64,000 nt of DNA, from positions 3,309,312 to 3,373,311 of the forward strand of contig NZ_CP025025.1 of NCBI RefSeq assembly GCF_002874535.1, in the 5' to 3' direction. Position 1 is the stretch's first letter. Each line of letters opens with the position of its first letter. The position numbers and the translations under genes were made by a program. The notes beneath the pieces were generated by a model. It made no database searches and was not told the origin of the DNA. It saw only the letters and a program-made list of their open reading frames with translations. Source of the stretch: Mesobacillus jeotgali (GTDB taxonomy: Bacteria > Bacillota > Bacilli > Bacillales > Cytobacillaceae). Below are positions 46,976 to 55,542 of the stretch, piece by piece.

Positions 46976-47911
46976 TTATTCCCTGCAGGCCTGAATTAGT
47001 TCACCAAGGACTTTGTCGACATCATCCCATGAATAAATGGATGCACCTGCGGCCAGCGGATGGCCTCCGCCATTGTAATTCCTGGCGATGGTGTTGATCA
47101 CAGGTCCTTTTGAACGGAGGCGAACCCTGATTTGATCTTCTTCCTCAATGAAGAATACCCAGGCCTTGATCCCCTTGACGTTCCCCAATTCACTTACAAG
47201 CAATGATGCTTCAGAAGGCTTGACTGAATATTGATCAAGCAGTTCGCGTTTCATTACGACCTTGGCCGCACCATTTTCCAGCAGTTCAAAGTTCTGGAGG
47301 ATGTATCCATTCAACTTCACCACATTCGGTGCCAGTTCATACATTCTGTCATAAAGCTCGGTGCGCGAGAAGTCATAGTGAATCAATTCCCCCGCGTAGG
47401 CAAATGTTTTATTTGTCGTGCTTGGATACAGGAAGCGGCCAGTATCGCCAACAATTCCGGCATACAGCAATCTGGCTGCGTCGTCAGACATTTTCAGGCC
47501 CTTATCCTTGAAAGTTAGGTAAAACTCATAGATCATCTCACTGGTAGAACTTGCAGAAGTTTCCACCCATTGCAGGTCCCCATACGGATCTTCATTTGGA
47601 TGATGGTCAATCTTCACAAGCTGCTCCCCTAAACGATAACGCTCATCACAAATCCGCTCAGCATTCGCCGTGTCACAGACAATGACTAGAGCTCCTTTAA
47701 AAGTATCGTCAGAGATAGTATCAAGCCTTCTCAGATAATTAAGCGATGGCTCCTCTGCTCCAACAGTAAAAATATTCTTTTCAGGATACGAAGCCTTCAG
47801 GATTTCAGCCAGTCCTCCCTGTGAACCGTAAGCATCGGGATCCGGTCTCACATGGCGATGGATAATGATCGTTTCATAATTTTCAATAGCTTCAAGTATT
47901 TGCGCTTTCAT
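46976..47911 (-). CDS. nrnA: DHH/DHHA1 oligoribonuclease and pAp phosphatase NrnA
   Basis: The 311-aa protein has a DHH domain with metal motifs HRHVRPDPDAYGSQ near 20, CDTANAER near 85 and IDHHPNED near 105, and a DHHA1 domain with GGGHPLAAGA near 287. NrnA degrades 2-5 nt RNA and dephosphorylates 3'-phosphoadenosine-5'-phosphate. RBS AAGGAGCATTTTA. The neighbour ytpI is divergent, as in B. subtilis (ytqI). Confidence 0.95.
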   Translation of the reverse strand: MKAQILEAIENYETIIIHRHVRPDPDAYGSQGGLAEILKASYPEKNIFTVGAEEPSLNYLRRLDTISDDTFKGALVIVCDTANAERICDERYRLGEQLVKIDHHPNEDPYGDLQWVETSASSTSEMIYEFYLTFKDKGLKMSDDAARLLYAGIVGDTGRFLYPSTTNKTFAYAGELIHYDFSRTELYDRMYELAPNVVKLNGYILQNFELLENGAAKVVMKRELLDQYSVKPSEASLLVSELGNVKGIKAWVFFIEEEDQIRVRLRSKGPVINTIARNYNGGGHPLAAGASIYSWDDVDKVLGELIQACRE

Positions 47912-48030
47912 TAAAATGCTCCTTCACCTTTTTCATATCTTAATTATGAACATATTTTTTGGAAAAGAAAAGCAGGAAGACATTTTACGGGAAGTGTTTA
48001 GCTGGAAAAAAAACGCGTTTTTTTCCAGTT

Positions 48031-48133
48031 TGCGAATAAATAGGTGGTTTTTGCGAATAAAAATGTTTTTTTGCGAATAACAGTTGCTTTTCTGCGAATA
48101 AAAATGTTTTTTCGCAAATAAAACGTATTTTTC
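48031..48133. repeat. 20-21 bp tandem repeat, about five units (TGCGAATAA type)
   Basis: TGCGAATAA begins at 48031, 48052, 48072 and 48093, and a variant TCGCAAATAA follows at 48112. Each unit has a T-rich tail. It lies in the divergent spacer of nrnA and ytpI. Confidence 0.8.
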
Positions 48134-48236
48134 ACTGAAAACCTTATATGTTTCCTCTTTTCCCAAAGTCAACTGTATGGCATTCTGATTAAATTAACGG
48201 TAAAATAGGAGTGATTCTGAATGTGGAGGAAATGAA

Positions 48237-48533
48237 ATGCCTATTTTTGTACTACTAATCGTTCTTTCATTCGTCTTTTATATCTTTTATAAGATCAAAT
48301 ATGTTCGCAGCAAACGGCCTGCTGAGCGAAAATGGCTGTCAGCCAAGTCCAGCATCGCTTTGGGATTATTCGTCGCACTATTCGGCATTAACCAACTGTT
48401 CCTTTTCCAGACTACTGTCACATATATCGTAGGTGCCATATTCATTGTCATTGGTTCATTGAGCATCTGGGGCGGGATTAAAGCGTATAAATTCTACCTT
48501 CCTCACGCTGCGAAGGAAGCACAGGAAAATTAG
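48237..48533 (+). CDS. ytpI: Small membrane protein YtpI
   Basis: The 98-aa protein has three membrane segments (residues 1-18, 38-57, 62-83) and a short charged linker RSKRPAERKW. It corresponds to YtpI by size and position between nrnA and ytoI. The function is unknown. RBS GGAGGAAATGAA. Confidence 0.85.
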   Translation: MPIFVLLIVLSFVFYIFYKIKYVRSKRPAERKWLSAKSSIALGLFVALFGINQLFLFQTTVTYIVGAIFIVIGSLSIWGGIKAYKFYLPHAAKEAQEN

Positions 48534-48541
48534 GGCACAAT

Positions 48542-48571
48542 AAAGCCGATCCGGTTAAGGATCGGCTTTTT
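48542..48571. terminator. Bidirectional terminator between ytpI and ytoI
   Basis: AAAGCCGATCC pairs with GGATCGGCTTT, followed by TTTAC. Confidence 0.88.
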
Positions 48572-48610
48572 ACATCTATTAATGCCGGTTGTTCAGCTAT
48601 TCCACATCCA

Positions 48611-49930
48611 TTAGTGCCTGTCAATCAGCTGGCACATCATCATCGCTTTCCCGACGAGAACTCCGTCATTGAAGGCTTCGATATCGACCTTACCGAACTT
48701 CCTTCCTACCTCGAGAACCTTCGGATAAATTTCTATGACACTGTCGATCTGCACAGGCTTCATAAAATAGATCGTCATATTCTCAACAACAAGATCGCCT
48801 TTTTTATATCCCCGCAGCACACGGTTTGCGGCTTCTGTGACGATGGTCGTAAACACACCATATGAAACCGTTCCAAGGTGGTTCGTCATCTGCGGAGTCA
48901 CCTGACAGCGGAAAATGTCTTCATCCTTTGTTTTCCCTTTTGCCAGAACTAGCTGGTTTGTAACGGTATCATCGAGTGTCTCCCCTACCTGCGGCTGGCG
49001 CTGGATCATTTGAAGAGCCTTCAATACATCCTGCCTGCTGACAATGCCCTGAAGCCTGTTTGCATCATCCACAACCGGCAATACCTCAATGCCTTCCCAT
49101 ACCATCATGTGGGCAGCTGAAGCGACACTCGTCGATCCGCTTACAGTCATTGGATTCTTTGTCATGATTTTCTCGATCAATATATCCTGTTCATGCCCCA
49201 TAACGTCCTTCGATGTGATCATCCCTATTACTTTCATATTCTGGTCCACTACCGGGAAGCGGCTATGCAGTGTTTCATCCTTATGACGGTACCAATCCGA
49301 TACCCGGTCATCTGCTTTGAGAAAAATGGTTTCAGAAACCGTCGTCAGGATATCCTCGACAAGGATGATTTCCTTTTTGATCAATTGGTCGTATATCGCA
49401 CGGTTGATCATTGTCGCTACTGTAAAAGTATCATAACTGCTTGAAATGATCGGCAGCTGTAGTTCATCTGCAAGCTTTTTCACATGATCTTCGGCGTCGA
49501 AGCCCCCGGTCACTAAAACAGCTGCCCCTGCCCTTAGCGCATGTTCATGCGCTTTATCGCGGTTCCCGACAATTAGCAAGTTGCCCGCTCCTGTATAACG
49601 CATCATCGCTTCAAGTTTCATTGCACCGATGACGAATTTATTCAATGTTTTATGAAGTCCGGCGCGACCGCCCAGTACTTGTCCATCGACGATATTGACG
49701 ACTTCGGCAAAAGTAAGCTTTTCAATGTTCTCTTTCTTTTTCCGCTCAATCCTGATGGTGCCGACACGTTCAATTGTGCTTACATACCCTTTATTTTCAG
49801 CATCCTTTATGGCTCTGTATGCAGTTCCTTCGCTTACGTTAAGCGCCTTGGCGATTTGGCGTACCGATATCTTTTCTCCTATTGGCAATTCATCTATATA
49901 TTGAAGTATTTGTTCATGCTTAGTTGCCAA
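48611..49930 (-). CDS. ytoI: YtoI: HTH, DRTGG, CBS pair and hotdog domains
   Basis: The 439-aa protein equals the length of B. subtilis YtoI. The order is winged helix at 1-65 (EKISVRQIAKALNVSEGTAYRAIK), DRTGG domain at about 70-180, two CBS motifs at about 190-310 (FPVVDQNMKVIGMITSKDVMG, LPVVDDANRLQGIVSRQDVLK), and a thioesterase-like hotdog at about 330-439. It is likely a nucleotide-sensing regulator; c-di-AMP or adenine nucleotide binding is plausible for the CBS pair but not shown. The TTG at 49930 behind AAGGGTGA is chosen over the open extension to 49984. Confidence 0.88.
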   Translation of the reverse strand: MATKHEQILQYIDELPIGEKISVRQIAKALNVSEGTAYRAIKDAENKGYVSTIERVGTIRIERKKKENIEKLTFAEVVNIVDGQVLGGRAGLHKTLNKFVIGAMKLEAMMRYTGAGNLLIVGNRDKAHEHALRAGAAVLVTGGFDAEDHVKKLADELQLPIISSSYDTFTVATMINRAIYDQLIKKEIILVEDILTTVSETIFLKADDRVSDWYRHKDETLHSRFPVVDQNMKVIGMITSKDVMGHEQDILIEKIMTKNPMTVSGSTSVASAAHMMVWEGIEVLPVVDDANRLQGIVSRQDVLKALQMIQRQPQVGETLDDTVTNQLVLAKGKTKDEDIFRCQVTPQMTNHLGTVSYGVFTTIVTEAANRVLRGYKKGDLVVENMTIYFMKPVQIDSVIEIYPKVLEVGRKFGKVDIEAFNDGVLVGKAMMMCQLIDRH

Positions 49931-50051
49931 GACTTTCACCCTTTTTAATAATTTTCCGTACAAAGTAGTTCTATCCATTATCATTATAAGGTTTTAAAGG
50001 GTTGGATTCAATTTAATTAGGGTTTAGGAGTTTTTTATCGCAAAAAGAAAA

Positions 50052-50078
50052 ACTGGCTGATTCGCTCAGCCAGTATAA
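50052..50078 (-). terminator. Terminator of the 82-aa membrane protein gene
   Basis: ACTGGCTGA pairs with TCAGCCAGT, then TTTTTC on the minus strand; the stop codon lies just before or inside its upstream arm. Confidence 0.8.
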
Positions 50079-50314
50079 ACGCGTGATTTTCTTTTCAGGT
50101 TGGCTTCCATTTTGCTGCCGGCTTTCCGGGCGCGCTTTTTTGGAGTGTATAAAAAGGCTGCCAGATTCCCTGCAAAAACGAGAAATGCCAGGAACAGCCA
50201 TGAACCGGCGAACAAAGCTTCCTTCCCTCCAACCTGGAAGTTAAGCTCCGGCATTCCTATGTATAGCATCACGCCGCATAACAGCAAGTATAGCAAGTAA
50301 CGGTTTTTCTTCAT
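50066..50314 (-). CDS. Hypothetical two-helix membrane protein (82 aa)
   Basis: Two membrane segments (residues 6-22 and 37-56) are followed by a strongly basic tail (TPKKRARKAGSKMEANLKRKSR). Translation is supported by AGGAGGGGGAAC before the ATG. No named family is recognised. The ytkL gene is upstream with its own terminator, so this gene is probably expressed separately. Confidence 0.72.
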   Translation of the reverse strand: MKKNRYLLYLLLCGVMLYIGMPELNFQVGGKEALFAGSWLFLAFLVFAGNLAAFLYTPKKRARKAGSKMEANLKRKSRVYTG

Positions 50315-50388
50315 GTTCCCCCTCCTATAGGTTGTCTTATTTTATATCTATGCTTCCAGAGCTAAAAAAAGCATGTAAATTAGAAAAA

Positions 50389-50412
50389 GCTGCACAATTT
50401 TTGTGCAGCCGG
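50389..50412 (-). terminator. Terminator of ytkL
   Basis: GCTGCACAA pairs with TTGTGCAGC, followed by TTTTTC on the minus strand. Confidence 0.85.
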
Positions 50413-50418
50413 TGATTT

Positions 50419-51099
50419 CTATAATTCAATTGCCTCTCCAGCTTCAAGTACGGTGCCTTTGTTTTTCTTAAGCATTTTTACAAAAGCATGCGGATCCTGC
50501 TTGATTGGCGGAAACGTATTGAAGTGAATCGGAACGACTTCCTTAGCATTCAGGAATTCTGCTGCCAAAGCAGCATCTTCCGGTCCCATCGTAAAATTAT
50601 CACCGATCGGCAGGAATGCCAGATCAATCGGGTGCCTTTCGCCAATCAGCTTCATGTCAGAGAATAATCCTGTATCACCTGCATGGAAAACTGTCTTGCC
50701 TTCTGCCATGAACAGGATTCCAGCAGGCATGCCGCCATAAATGATTTCATTATTTTCAGTGACCATGCCTGTGCCATGGAATGCTGGTGTCATTTTCACC
50801 TTGCCAAAATCAAATTCATAAGCACCGCCAATGGACATGCCATGAGTGTTCAAGCCCTTCCAGCTTAAATATGTAGCAACTTCGAAGTTTGCGATTACAA
50901 GTGAATCATGTTTTTTAGCCAGCTCCACCGTGTCCCCCAGATGGTCTCCGTGTGCATGGGTCAGGATGATGACATCCGGCTTCACATCCTCCACCTTCAA
51001 ATCAGTAAGATCATTGCCGGTGATGAATGGGTCAATCAGGATTGTCTTGCCATTTGTTTCAATTTTAACAACAGAATGGCCGTGATAAGATACATTCAT
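50419..51099 (-). CDS. ytkL: UPF0173 metallo-beta-lactamase fold hydrolase YtkL
   Basis: The 226-aa protein has the metal motif [10 protein letters not shown] near 53, a further His in FHAGDTG near 140, and [10 protein letters not shown] near 195. The family resembles UlaG/RNase Z-like hydrolases; the substrate is unknown. The ATG at 51099 follows AAAGGAGCGATAA; the TTG 18 bp earlier overlaps the ribosome site. It is divergent from the M24 peptidase gene. Confidence 0.9.
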   Translation of the reverse strand: MNVSYHGHSVVKIETNGKTILIDPFITGNDLTDLKVEDVKPDVIILTHAHGDHLGDTVELAKKHDSLVIANFEVATYLSWKGLNTHGMSIGGAYEFDFGKVKMTPAFHGTGMVTENNEIIYGGMPAGILFMAEGKTVFHAGDTGLFSDMKLIGERHPIDLAFLPIGDNFTMGPEDAALAAEFLNAKEVVPIHFNTFPPIKQDPHAFVKMLKKNKGTVLEAGEAIEL

Positions 51100-51263
51100 A
51101 GTTATCGCTCCTTTCAATCATCCATTATATATTTCAACGTTTCTTGCTTATCTCCTGCTACATTTTTCTTTATACCCACCTAGCCCCGTCGGTAAAAGTT
51201 TTACTTTTCACTTGTGAATTGCTACTCTCATAGTGTGATGTACATATCAGAGGAGGAATTTCT

Positions 51264-52361
51264 ATGACTGAAAGATTGGCTGCATTATCAGGATGGATGA
51301 AGGACAATGGTGTAGATGTCACTTTTGTTACATCTCCTGACAATGTATTTTACCTGAGCGGATTTTTAAGCGATCCTCACGAGAGACTGCTGGCTGTTGC
51401 TGTTTTCCAGGATGCTGAACCCTTCATGATTTGCCCGGCAATGGATAAAGAAAATGCGAAAAACGCTGGATGGGGACTTGAAATCATTGGATACAGCGAT
51501 ACGGATGATTCAATGGAATTGGCTTACAACGCGATCAAAAAGCGTGTTCCTTCCATCAAGAAAACAGCCATTGAGAAGGAACAACTAAATGTAGAGCGTT
51601 ATGAAAAAATGGCTGGCCTTTTTGGGGGGTCTGAATTTGTATCTGCTGAAGAAAAGCTTCGCCTGATGCGAATGATTAAAACCGAAGAGGAATTGCAGAA
51701 ACTGAGAAAAGCGTGTGAGCTAGCTGATTTTGCTATCCAAACAGGAGTGAATGAAATCCAGGAAGGCAAGACCGAGCTTGATGTACTTGCAGCGATTGAA
51801 TATGAATTGAAGAAAAAAGGCGTAACGCAAATGTCGTTTTCAACGATGGTCCTTACTGGTAAAAATGCAGCTGCTCCCCATGGTACTCCAGGCCTGACAA
51901 AGATCAAGAAAGGTGACCTCGTCTTGTTCGACCTTGGTGTTGTGATGGATGGTTACTGCTCAGATATCACAAGGACCGTTGCTTACGGTGAAATCAATAA
52001 ACAGCAGGAAGAAATTTATAACACCGTTCTAAAAGCACAGCTGAAAGCTCTTGATACAGCACGAGCTGGTGTAGCATGTTCAGAGGTAGACCTTGCTGCA
52101 CGCAATGTGATCGAAGAAGCTGGATACGGAGATTACTTCCCTCACCGCCTCGGACACGGACTTGGAGTCAGCGTACACGAATATCCATCATTAACAAGCA
52201 CGAACCCTTTAATCATGGAAAAAGGCATGGTGTTCACTGCTGAGCCGGGAATTTATGTACCAGGTGTAGCCGGCGTAAGAATTGAAGATGATGTCGTCAT
52301 TACCGAAGATGGAATCGAGATTTTAACGAAATTCCCTAAGGAATTGGTTTTTGTATCGTAA
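51264..52361 (+). CDS. M24-family Xaa-Pro peptidase
   Basis: The 365-aa pita-bread metallopeptidase has an N-terminal creatinase-like domain (residues 1-130) and a catalytic domain with metal ligands in LFDLGVVMDGYCSDITRT (two Asp), HRLGHGLGVSVHE (His), FTAEPGIY (Glu) and RIEDDVVIT (Glu). It cleaves an N-terminal residue before proline. It is close to YqhT/YkvY of B. subtilis, and I cannot choose between them. RBS AGAGGAGGAATTT. Confidence 0.88.
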   Translation: MTERLAALSGWMKDNGVDVTFVTSPDNVFYLSGFLSDPHERLLAVAVFQDAEPFMICPAMDKENAKNAGWGLEIIGYSDTDDSMELAYNAIKKRVPSIKKTAIEKEQLNVERYEKMAGLFGGSEFVSAEEKLRLMRMIKTEEELQKLRKACELADFAIQTGVNEIQEGKTELDVLAAIEYELKKKGVTQMSFSTMVLTGKNAAAPHGTPGLTKIKKGDLVLFDLGVVMDGYCSDITRTVAYGEINKQQEEIYNTVLKAQLKALDTARAGVACSEVDLAARNVIEEAGYGDYFPHRLGHGLGVSVHEYPSLTSTNPLIMEKGMVFTAEPGIYVPGVAGVRIEDDVVITEDGIEILTKFPKELVFVS

Positions 52362-52370
52362 AATAAATTA

Positions 52371-52403
52371 AAACCGCCTGAATCACGTGACCAGGCGGTT
52401 TAT
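52371..52403 (+). terminator. Terminator of the M24 peptidase gene
   Basis: AAACCGCCTG pairs with CAGGCGGTTT around AATCACGTGAC. Confidence 0.88.
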
Positions 52404-52454
52404 TATTGGCTAAAAAGGTTAATTTCCTTGGCGCAAACAACGCTTCACAATTTT

Positions 52455-52576
52455 TATAGCGACTTTTTATTTTTTATAGCGACTTTCATTTTTATATAGC
52501 GAGTTTTTCACTTTTATAGCGAGTTTTTCACTTTTTATAGCGAGTTTCAACGTTTTATAGCGGGTTGGAAAATATC
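52455..52576. repeat. 20-21 bp tandem repeat, six units (TATAGCGA type)
   Basis: TATAGCG begins at 52455, 52475, 52495, 52515, 52536 and 52556, each followed by a T-rich tail such as GAGTTTTTCACTTT. It lies between the convergent M24 and queF genes. Confidence 0.85.
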
Positions 52577-52668
52577 CGTGTTTTTTTCCAATAATGCTCT
52601 TTCTATAAACTTTGCTGCTGCAAAAAATCACTCCTGCATTTTTCAATGCGAAAACAAGCTCCATAAAA

Positions 52669-52695
52669 AAGAGCAGCACATGTGTCTGCTCTTCA
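52669..52695 (-). terminator. Terminator of queF
   Basis: AAGAGCAG pairs with CTGCTCTT, then TTTTTATGG on the minus strand. Confidence 0.85.
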
Positions 52696-52699
52696 ATAA

Positions 52700-53197
52700 T
52701 TAGCGATTATCTACTTTTTCCGGGTACATATCATGGTTCATCATCCGGTAATCAGCCATTTCTTCGTACTTAGTTCCAGGCTTGCCGTAGTTGGTGTATG
52801 GATCAATTGAGATTCCGCCTCTTGGGGTGAATTTGCCCCAAACCTCAATATATCGAGGGTCCATCAGCTTAATCAGGTCGTTCATGATGATATTCATGCA
52901 ATCTTCATGGAAATCACCATGGTTCCTGAAGCTGAAAAGATACAGTTTCAGCGCTTTGCTTTCCACCATCAGCTTGTCCGGAATGTAGCTGATATAAATA
53001 GAAGCAAAATCAGGCTGTCCTGTTATTGGACAAAGACTTGTGAATTCCGGTGTGTTGAATTTTACAAAGTAGTCCCTGTACGGATGCTTATTTTCAAAAG
53101 TTTCTAGGATGTCAGGACTGTATTCAAATAAGTATTTCGTTCCCTGATTGCCAAGCAATGTCAAATCTTTCATTTCCTCATCTTTTCTTCCAGCCAT
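52700..53197 (-). CDS. queF: NADPH-dependent 7-cyano-7-deazaguanine reductase
   Basis: The 165-aa unimodular T-fold enzyme is full length compared with B. subtilis QueF. The catalytic Cys is in [13 protein letters not shown] near 56, the Asp in the same motif, and substrate binding HGDFHEDCM near 94. It reduces preQ0 to preQ1 in queuosine synthesis. RBS AGGAGGCTTTT. The preQ1 riboswitch just upstream gives feedback control. queC, queD and queE are not in this window. Confidence 0.97.
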   Translation of the reverse strand: MAGRKDEEMKDLTLLGNQGTKYLFEYSPDILETFENKHPYRDYFVKFNTPEFTSLCPITGQPDFASIYISYIPDKLMVESKALKLYLFSFRNHGDFHEDCMNIIMNDLIKLMDPRYIEVWGKFTPRGGISIDPYTNYGKPGTKYEEMADYRMMNHDMYPEKVDNR

Positions 53198-53258
53198 TTT
53201 AAAAGCCTCCTATATATCTGCAGCCGCTATTTGAGGCCGGGAACCCTGCTTATCAAAT

Positions 53259-53340
53259 AAAAAACCATATCCTCTGAGATATGGTTGAATTAATCAAAGC
53301 CATAGTTTTTTATAGAGGGTGTCCGCTATGAACCTCTCCC
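53259..53340 (-). ncRNA. preQ1-I riboswitch with terminator, upstream of queF
   Basis: On the minus strand AGAGGTTC (53330-53337), ACCCTCTATAAAAAACTA (53303-53320) and the intervening loop reproduce the preQ1-I aptamer: P1 stem AGAGG/CCTCT, then an A-rich tail for the pseudoknot. A terminator AACCATATC/GATATGGTT with TTTTTATTT follows (53263-53286). Ligand binding should end transcription of queF. Confidence 0.93.
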
Positions 53341-53458
53341 GCGAAAGCAGGATGATTTATTCATTTTTATATAGCAACTATAATGAAATACCATTTCAAA
53401 GTCAAAAGAAAATTTTGATAAGAAATATGACAAATTCATGTATTTCCATATTTTATTT

Positions 53459-53494
53459 TTACATATGTTCACGAGGTTATTTACATATGTTCAC
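53459..53494 (+). promoter_or_regulatory. Direct repeats upstream of deoC
   Basis: TTACATATGTTCAC occurs at 53459-53472 and again at 53481-53494, 22 bp apart, each with an ACATATGT palindrome. An inverted repeat ATATATTAT/ATAATATAT lies just downstream (about 53502-53536). Operator use, for a DeoR-like protein for instance, is inference. Confidence 0.5.
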
Positions 53495-53558
53495 CTACCT
53501 GATATATTATTCATGTAAGTTACACATAATATATTTGGGTTATATATTTTTCTTCCTT

Positions 53559-53573
53559 ATGAAAGCGTTTCAA
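53559..53573 (+). promoter_or_regulatory. cre-like site before deoC
   Basis: ATGAAAGCGTTTCAA fits the CcpA site pattern WTGNAANCGNWNNCW except one base. It lies 31 bp before the deoC start codon. Confidence 0.5.
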
Positions 53574-53604
53574 CATATTTTTAATACAGAAAGGGTTTGA
53601 TCTA

Positions 53605-54279
53605 ATGTCTAAAGACTTAGCAGGAATGATTGATCACACATTACTTAAAGCAAATGCAACCGAAGCGGAGATTGTAAAGCTGGCTGAGGAAGCAAAAGAA
53701 TATAAATTTGCTTCTGTTTGCGTTAACCCAACATGGGTTAAGAAAGCTGCTGAAATTCTTAAGGATGCTGAAGGAGTGGAAGTGTGTACAGTAATCGGCT
53801 TCCCACTAGGAGCTACAACTTCAGAAACAAAAGCATTCGAAACAAAGAATGCAATTGAAAATGGCGCGACAGAAGTCGATATGGTTATCAACATCGGCGC
53901 TTTGAAAGACAAGCAATACGATTTAGTTGAAAAAGATATCAAAGCGGTAGTTGACGCTGCAAAAGGCAAAGCATTGACTAAGGTTATCATTGAAACTTGC
54001 CTTCTTACTGATGAGGAAAAAGAAATGGCATGCAAGCTTTCTGTTAATGCAGGAGCAGATTTCGTCAAGACTTCAACTGGTTTCTCAACAGGCGGAGCAA
54101 CTGTGGAAGATATCGCCCTAATGAGAAAAACTGTTGGACCTGATGTTGGCGTTAAAGCTTCCGGCGGAGTAAGAAGCCTTGAGGATGCACAAAACATGAT
54201 CGAAGCAGGAGCAACAAGAATTGGAGCAAGCTCTGGCGTGGCAATAGTCAACGGCCTGACTTCTGAGTCTTCTTACTAA
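53605..54279 (+). CDS. deoC: Deoxyribose-phosphate aldolase
   Basis: The 224-aa class I aldolase (TIM barrel) splits deoxyribose-5-phosphate into glyceraldehyde-3-phosphate and acetaldehyde. The Schiff-base Lys is in [14 protein letters not shown] near 153; the second Lys is in [11 protein letters not shown] near 182. RBS AGAAAGGGTTT. It is followed by cdd after 37 bp, a nucleoside salvage operon; no nupC or pdp follows here. Confidence 0.97.
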   Translation: MSKDLAGMIDHTLLKANATEAEIVKLAEEAKEYKFASVCVNPTWVKKAAEILKDAEGVEVCTVIGFPLGATTSETKAFETKNAIENGATEVDMVINIGALKDKQYDLVEKDIKAVVDAAKGKALTKVIIETCLLTDEEKEMACKLSVNAGADFVKTSTGFSTGGATVEDIALMRKTVGPDVGVKASGGVRSLEDAQNMIEAGATRIGASSGVAIVNGLTSESSY

Positions 54280-54286
54280 GAATTAA

Positions 54287-54739
<453 letters not shown>

Positions 54740-54763
54740 ATCGATTAATTTAAGTTTAACAAG

Positions 54764-54804
54764 GGGCAACTCCTCTATCCTATCGGGTAAAAGAGTTGCT
54801 CTTT
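54764..54804 (+). terminator. Terminator of deoC-cdd
   Basis: GGGCAACTC and GAGTTGCTC pair across about 20 nt, followed by TTTCTTATT. Confidence 0.72.
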
Positions 54805-54830
54805 CTTATTCGAACGATTTTTTCTAACAA

Positions 54831-54872
54831 AAGGAGGAAAGAGCCGGCCCATCTCTTGGGACGGCATACATC
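54831..54872 (+). promoter_or_regulatory. Shine-Dalgarno separated from ATG by a hairpin
   Basis: AAGGAGG ends at 54837, but the only suitable start is at 54873, 35 nt away. Between them is a hairpin GCCG-CCCA/TGGG-CGGC (54843-54865). Folded, it would bring the ribosome site to about 12 nt from the ATG. Confidence 0.7.
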
Positions 54873-55487
54873 ATGGGAGACGCAGGTTTATTATTATCAG
54901 GCGCAGCACTCTTCCTGAACAGCTTAATGCTTCTGGGAAAGGCAAATGCGAAAAGCGTGGCCGTATTCAATTTATTCATCGGGGCACTGCAAGTGATTGT
55001 GCCGTTTTACTTGATTGCTGTTTCTGACCAGAACAACTGGACGGTCTACAGCCTGGCAAGCATTTTTCTATTTGGTTTCACCTATTTATATGTCGGTTTG
55101 ACATTATGGAAAGACCTTGATGGCACCGGACTTGGATGGTATTCCCTCTGGGTTGCAGTACTTGCAGTCATTTATGCAGCAGTAGCATATGTACATTTTG
55201 AAGATATCGTGAACGCTTTGACATGGCTTATGTGGGCCTATCTATGGTTCCTGTTCTTCCTTTCGATGGGTATGAACAAGAAAATCGACGTCTATATAGG
55301 CAAGGTGGCAATGGTCCAATCATGGCTGACATTGACCTTCCCGGCATTATTATCCATGACAGGCTTATGGAAAACAGACCAGGTTGCCAACGCCTGGATC
55401 TACTTCTCAATTGCTGCTTTCGTCTATTTTGCTTATATTACATTAAAGCTGAAAAAAGCTTCTGCTCGAACTGAGAAATTCGCTTAA
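54873..55487 (+). CDS. AmiS/UreI-family urea or amide channel
   Basis: The 204-aa protein has six membrane helices and the AmiS/UreI pattern (GLLLSGAALFLNSLMLLG at the start, LFGFTYLYVGLTLWKDLDGTGLGWYSLW near 70, and a C-terminal ALLSMTGLW). Family members let urea or short-chain amides through the inner membrane; H. pylori UreI is acid gated. No urease or amidase gene is next to it here. The ATG is the only reasonable start, despite the distant ribosome site. Confidence 0.88.
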   Translation: MGDAGLLLSGAALFLNSLMLLGKANAKSVAVFNLFIGALQVIVPFYLIAVSDQNNWTVYSLASIFLFGFTYLYVGLTLWKDLDGTGLGWYSLWVAVLAVIYAAVAYVHFEDIVNALTWLMWAYLWFLFFLSMGMNKKIDVYIGKVAMVQSWLTLTFPALLSMTGLWKTDQVANAWIYFSIAAFVYFAYITLKLKKASARTEKFA

Positions 55488-55491
55488 ATTT

Positions 55492-55532
55492 AAAAACCGT
55501 CCTGCCAAATTAAATTGGCCAAGACGGTTTTT
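55492..55532. terminator. Bidirectional terminator between AmiS-like gene and ppaC
   Basis: AAAAACCGTC pairs with GACGGTTTTT; an inner CAA/TTG pairing is present. Confidence 0.85.
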
Positions 55533-55542
55533 TTAATAGAAT

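Noticed and set aside
53319-53600. 93-codon plus-strand frame before deoC
   Set aside because: It covers the preQ1 aptamer and the deoC control region; low-complexity Phe/Tyr/Ile composition and no conserved features.
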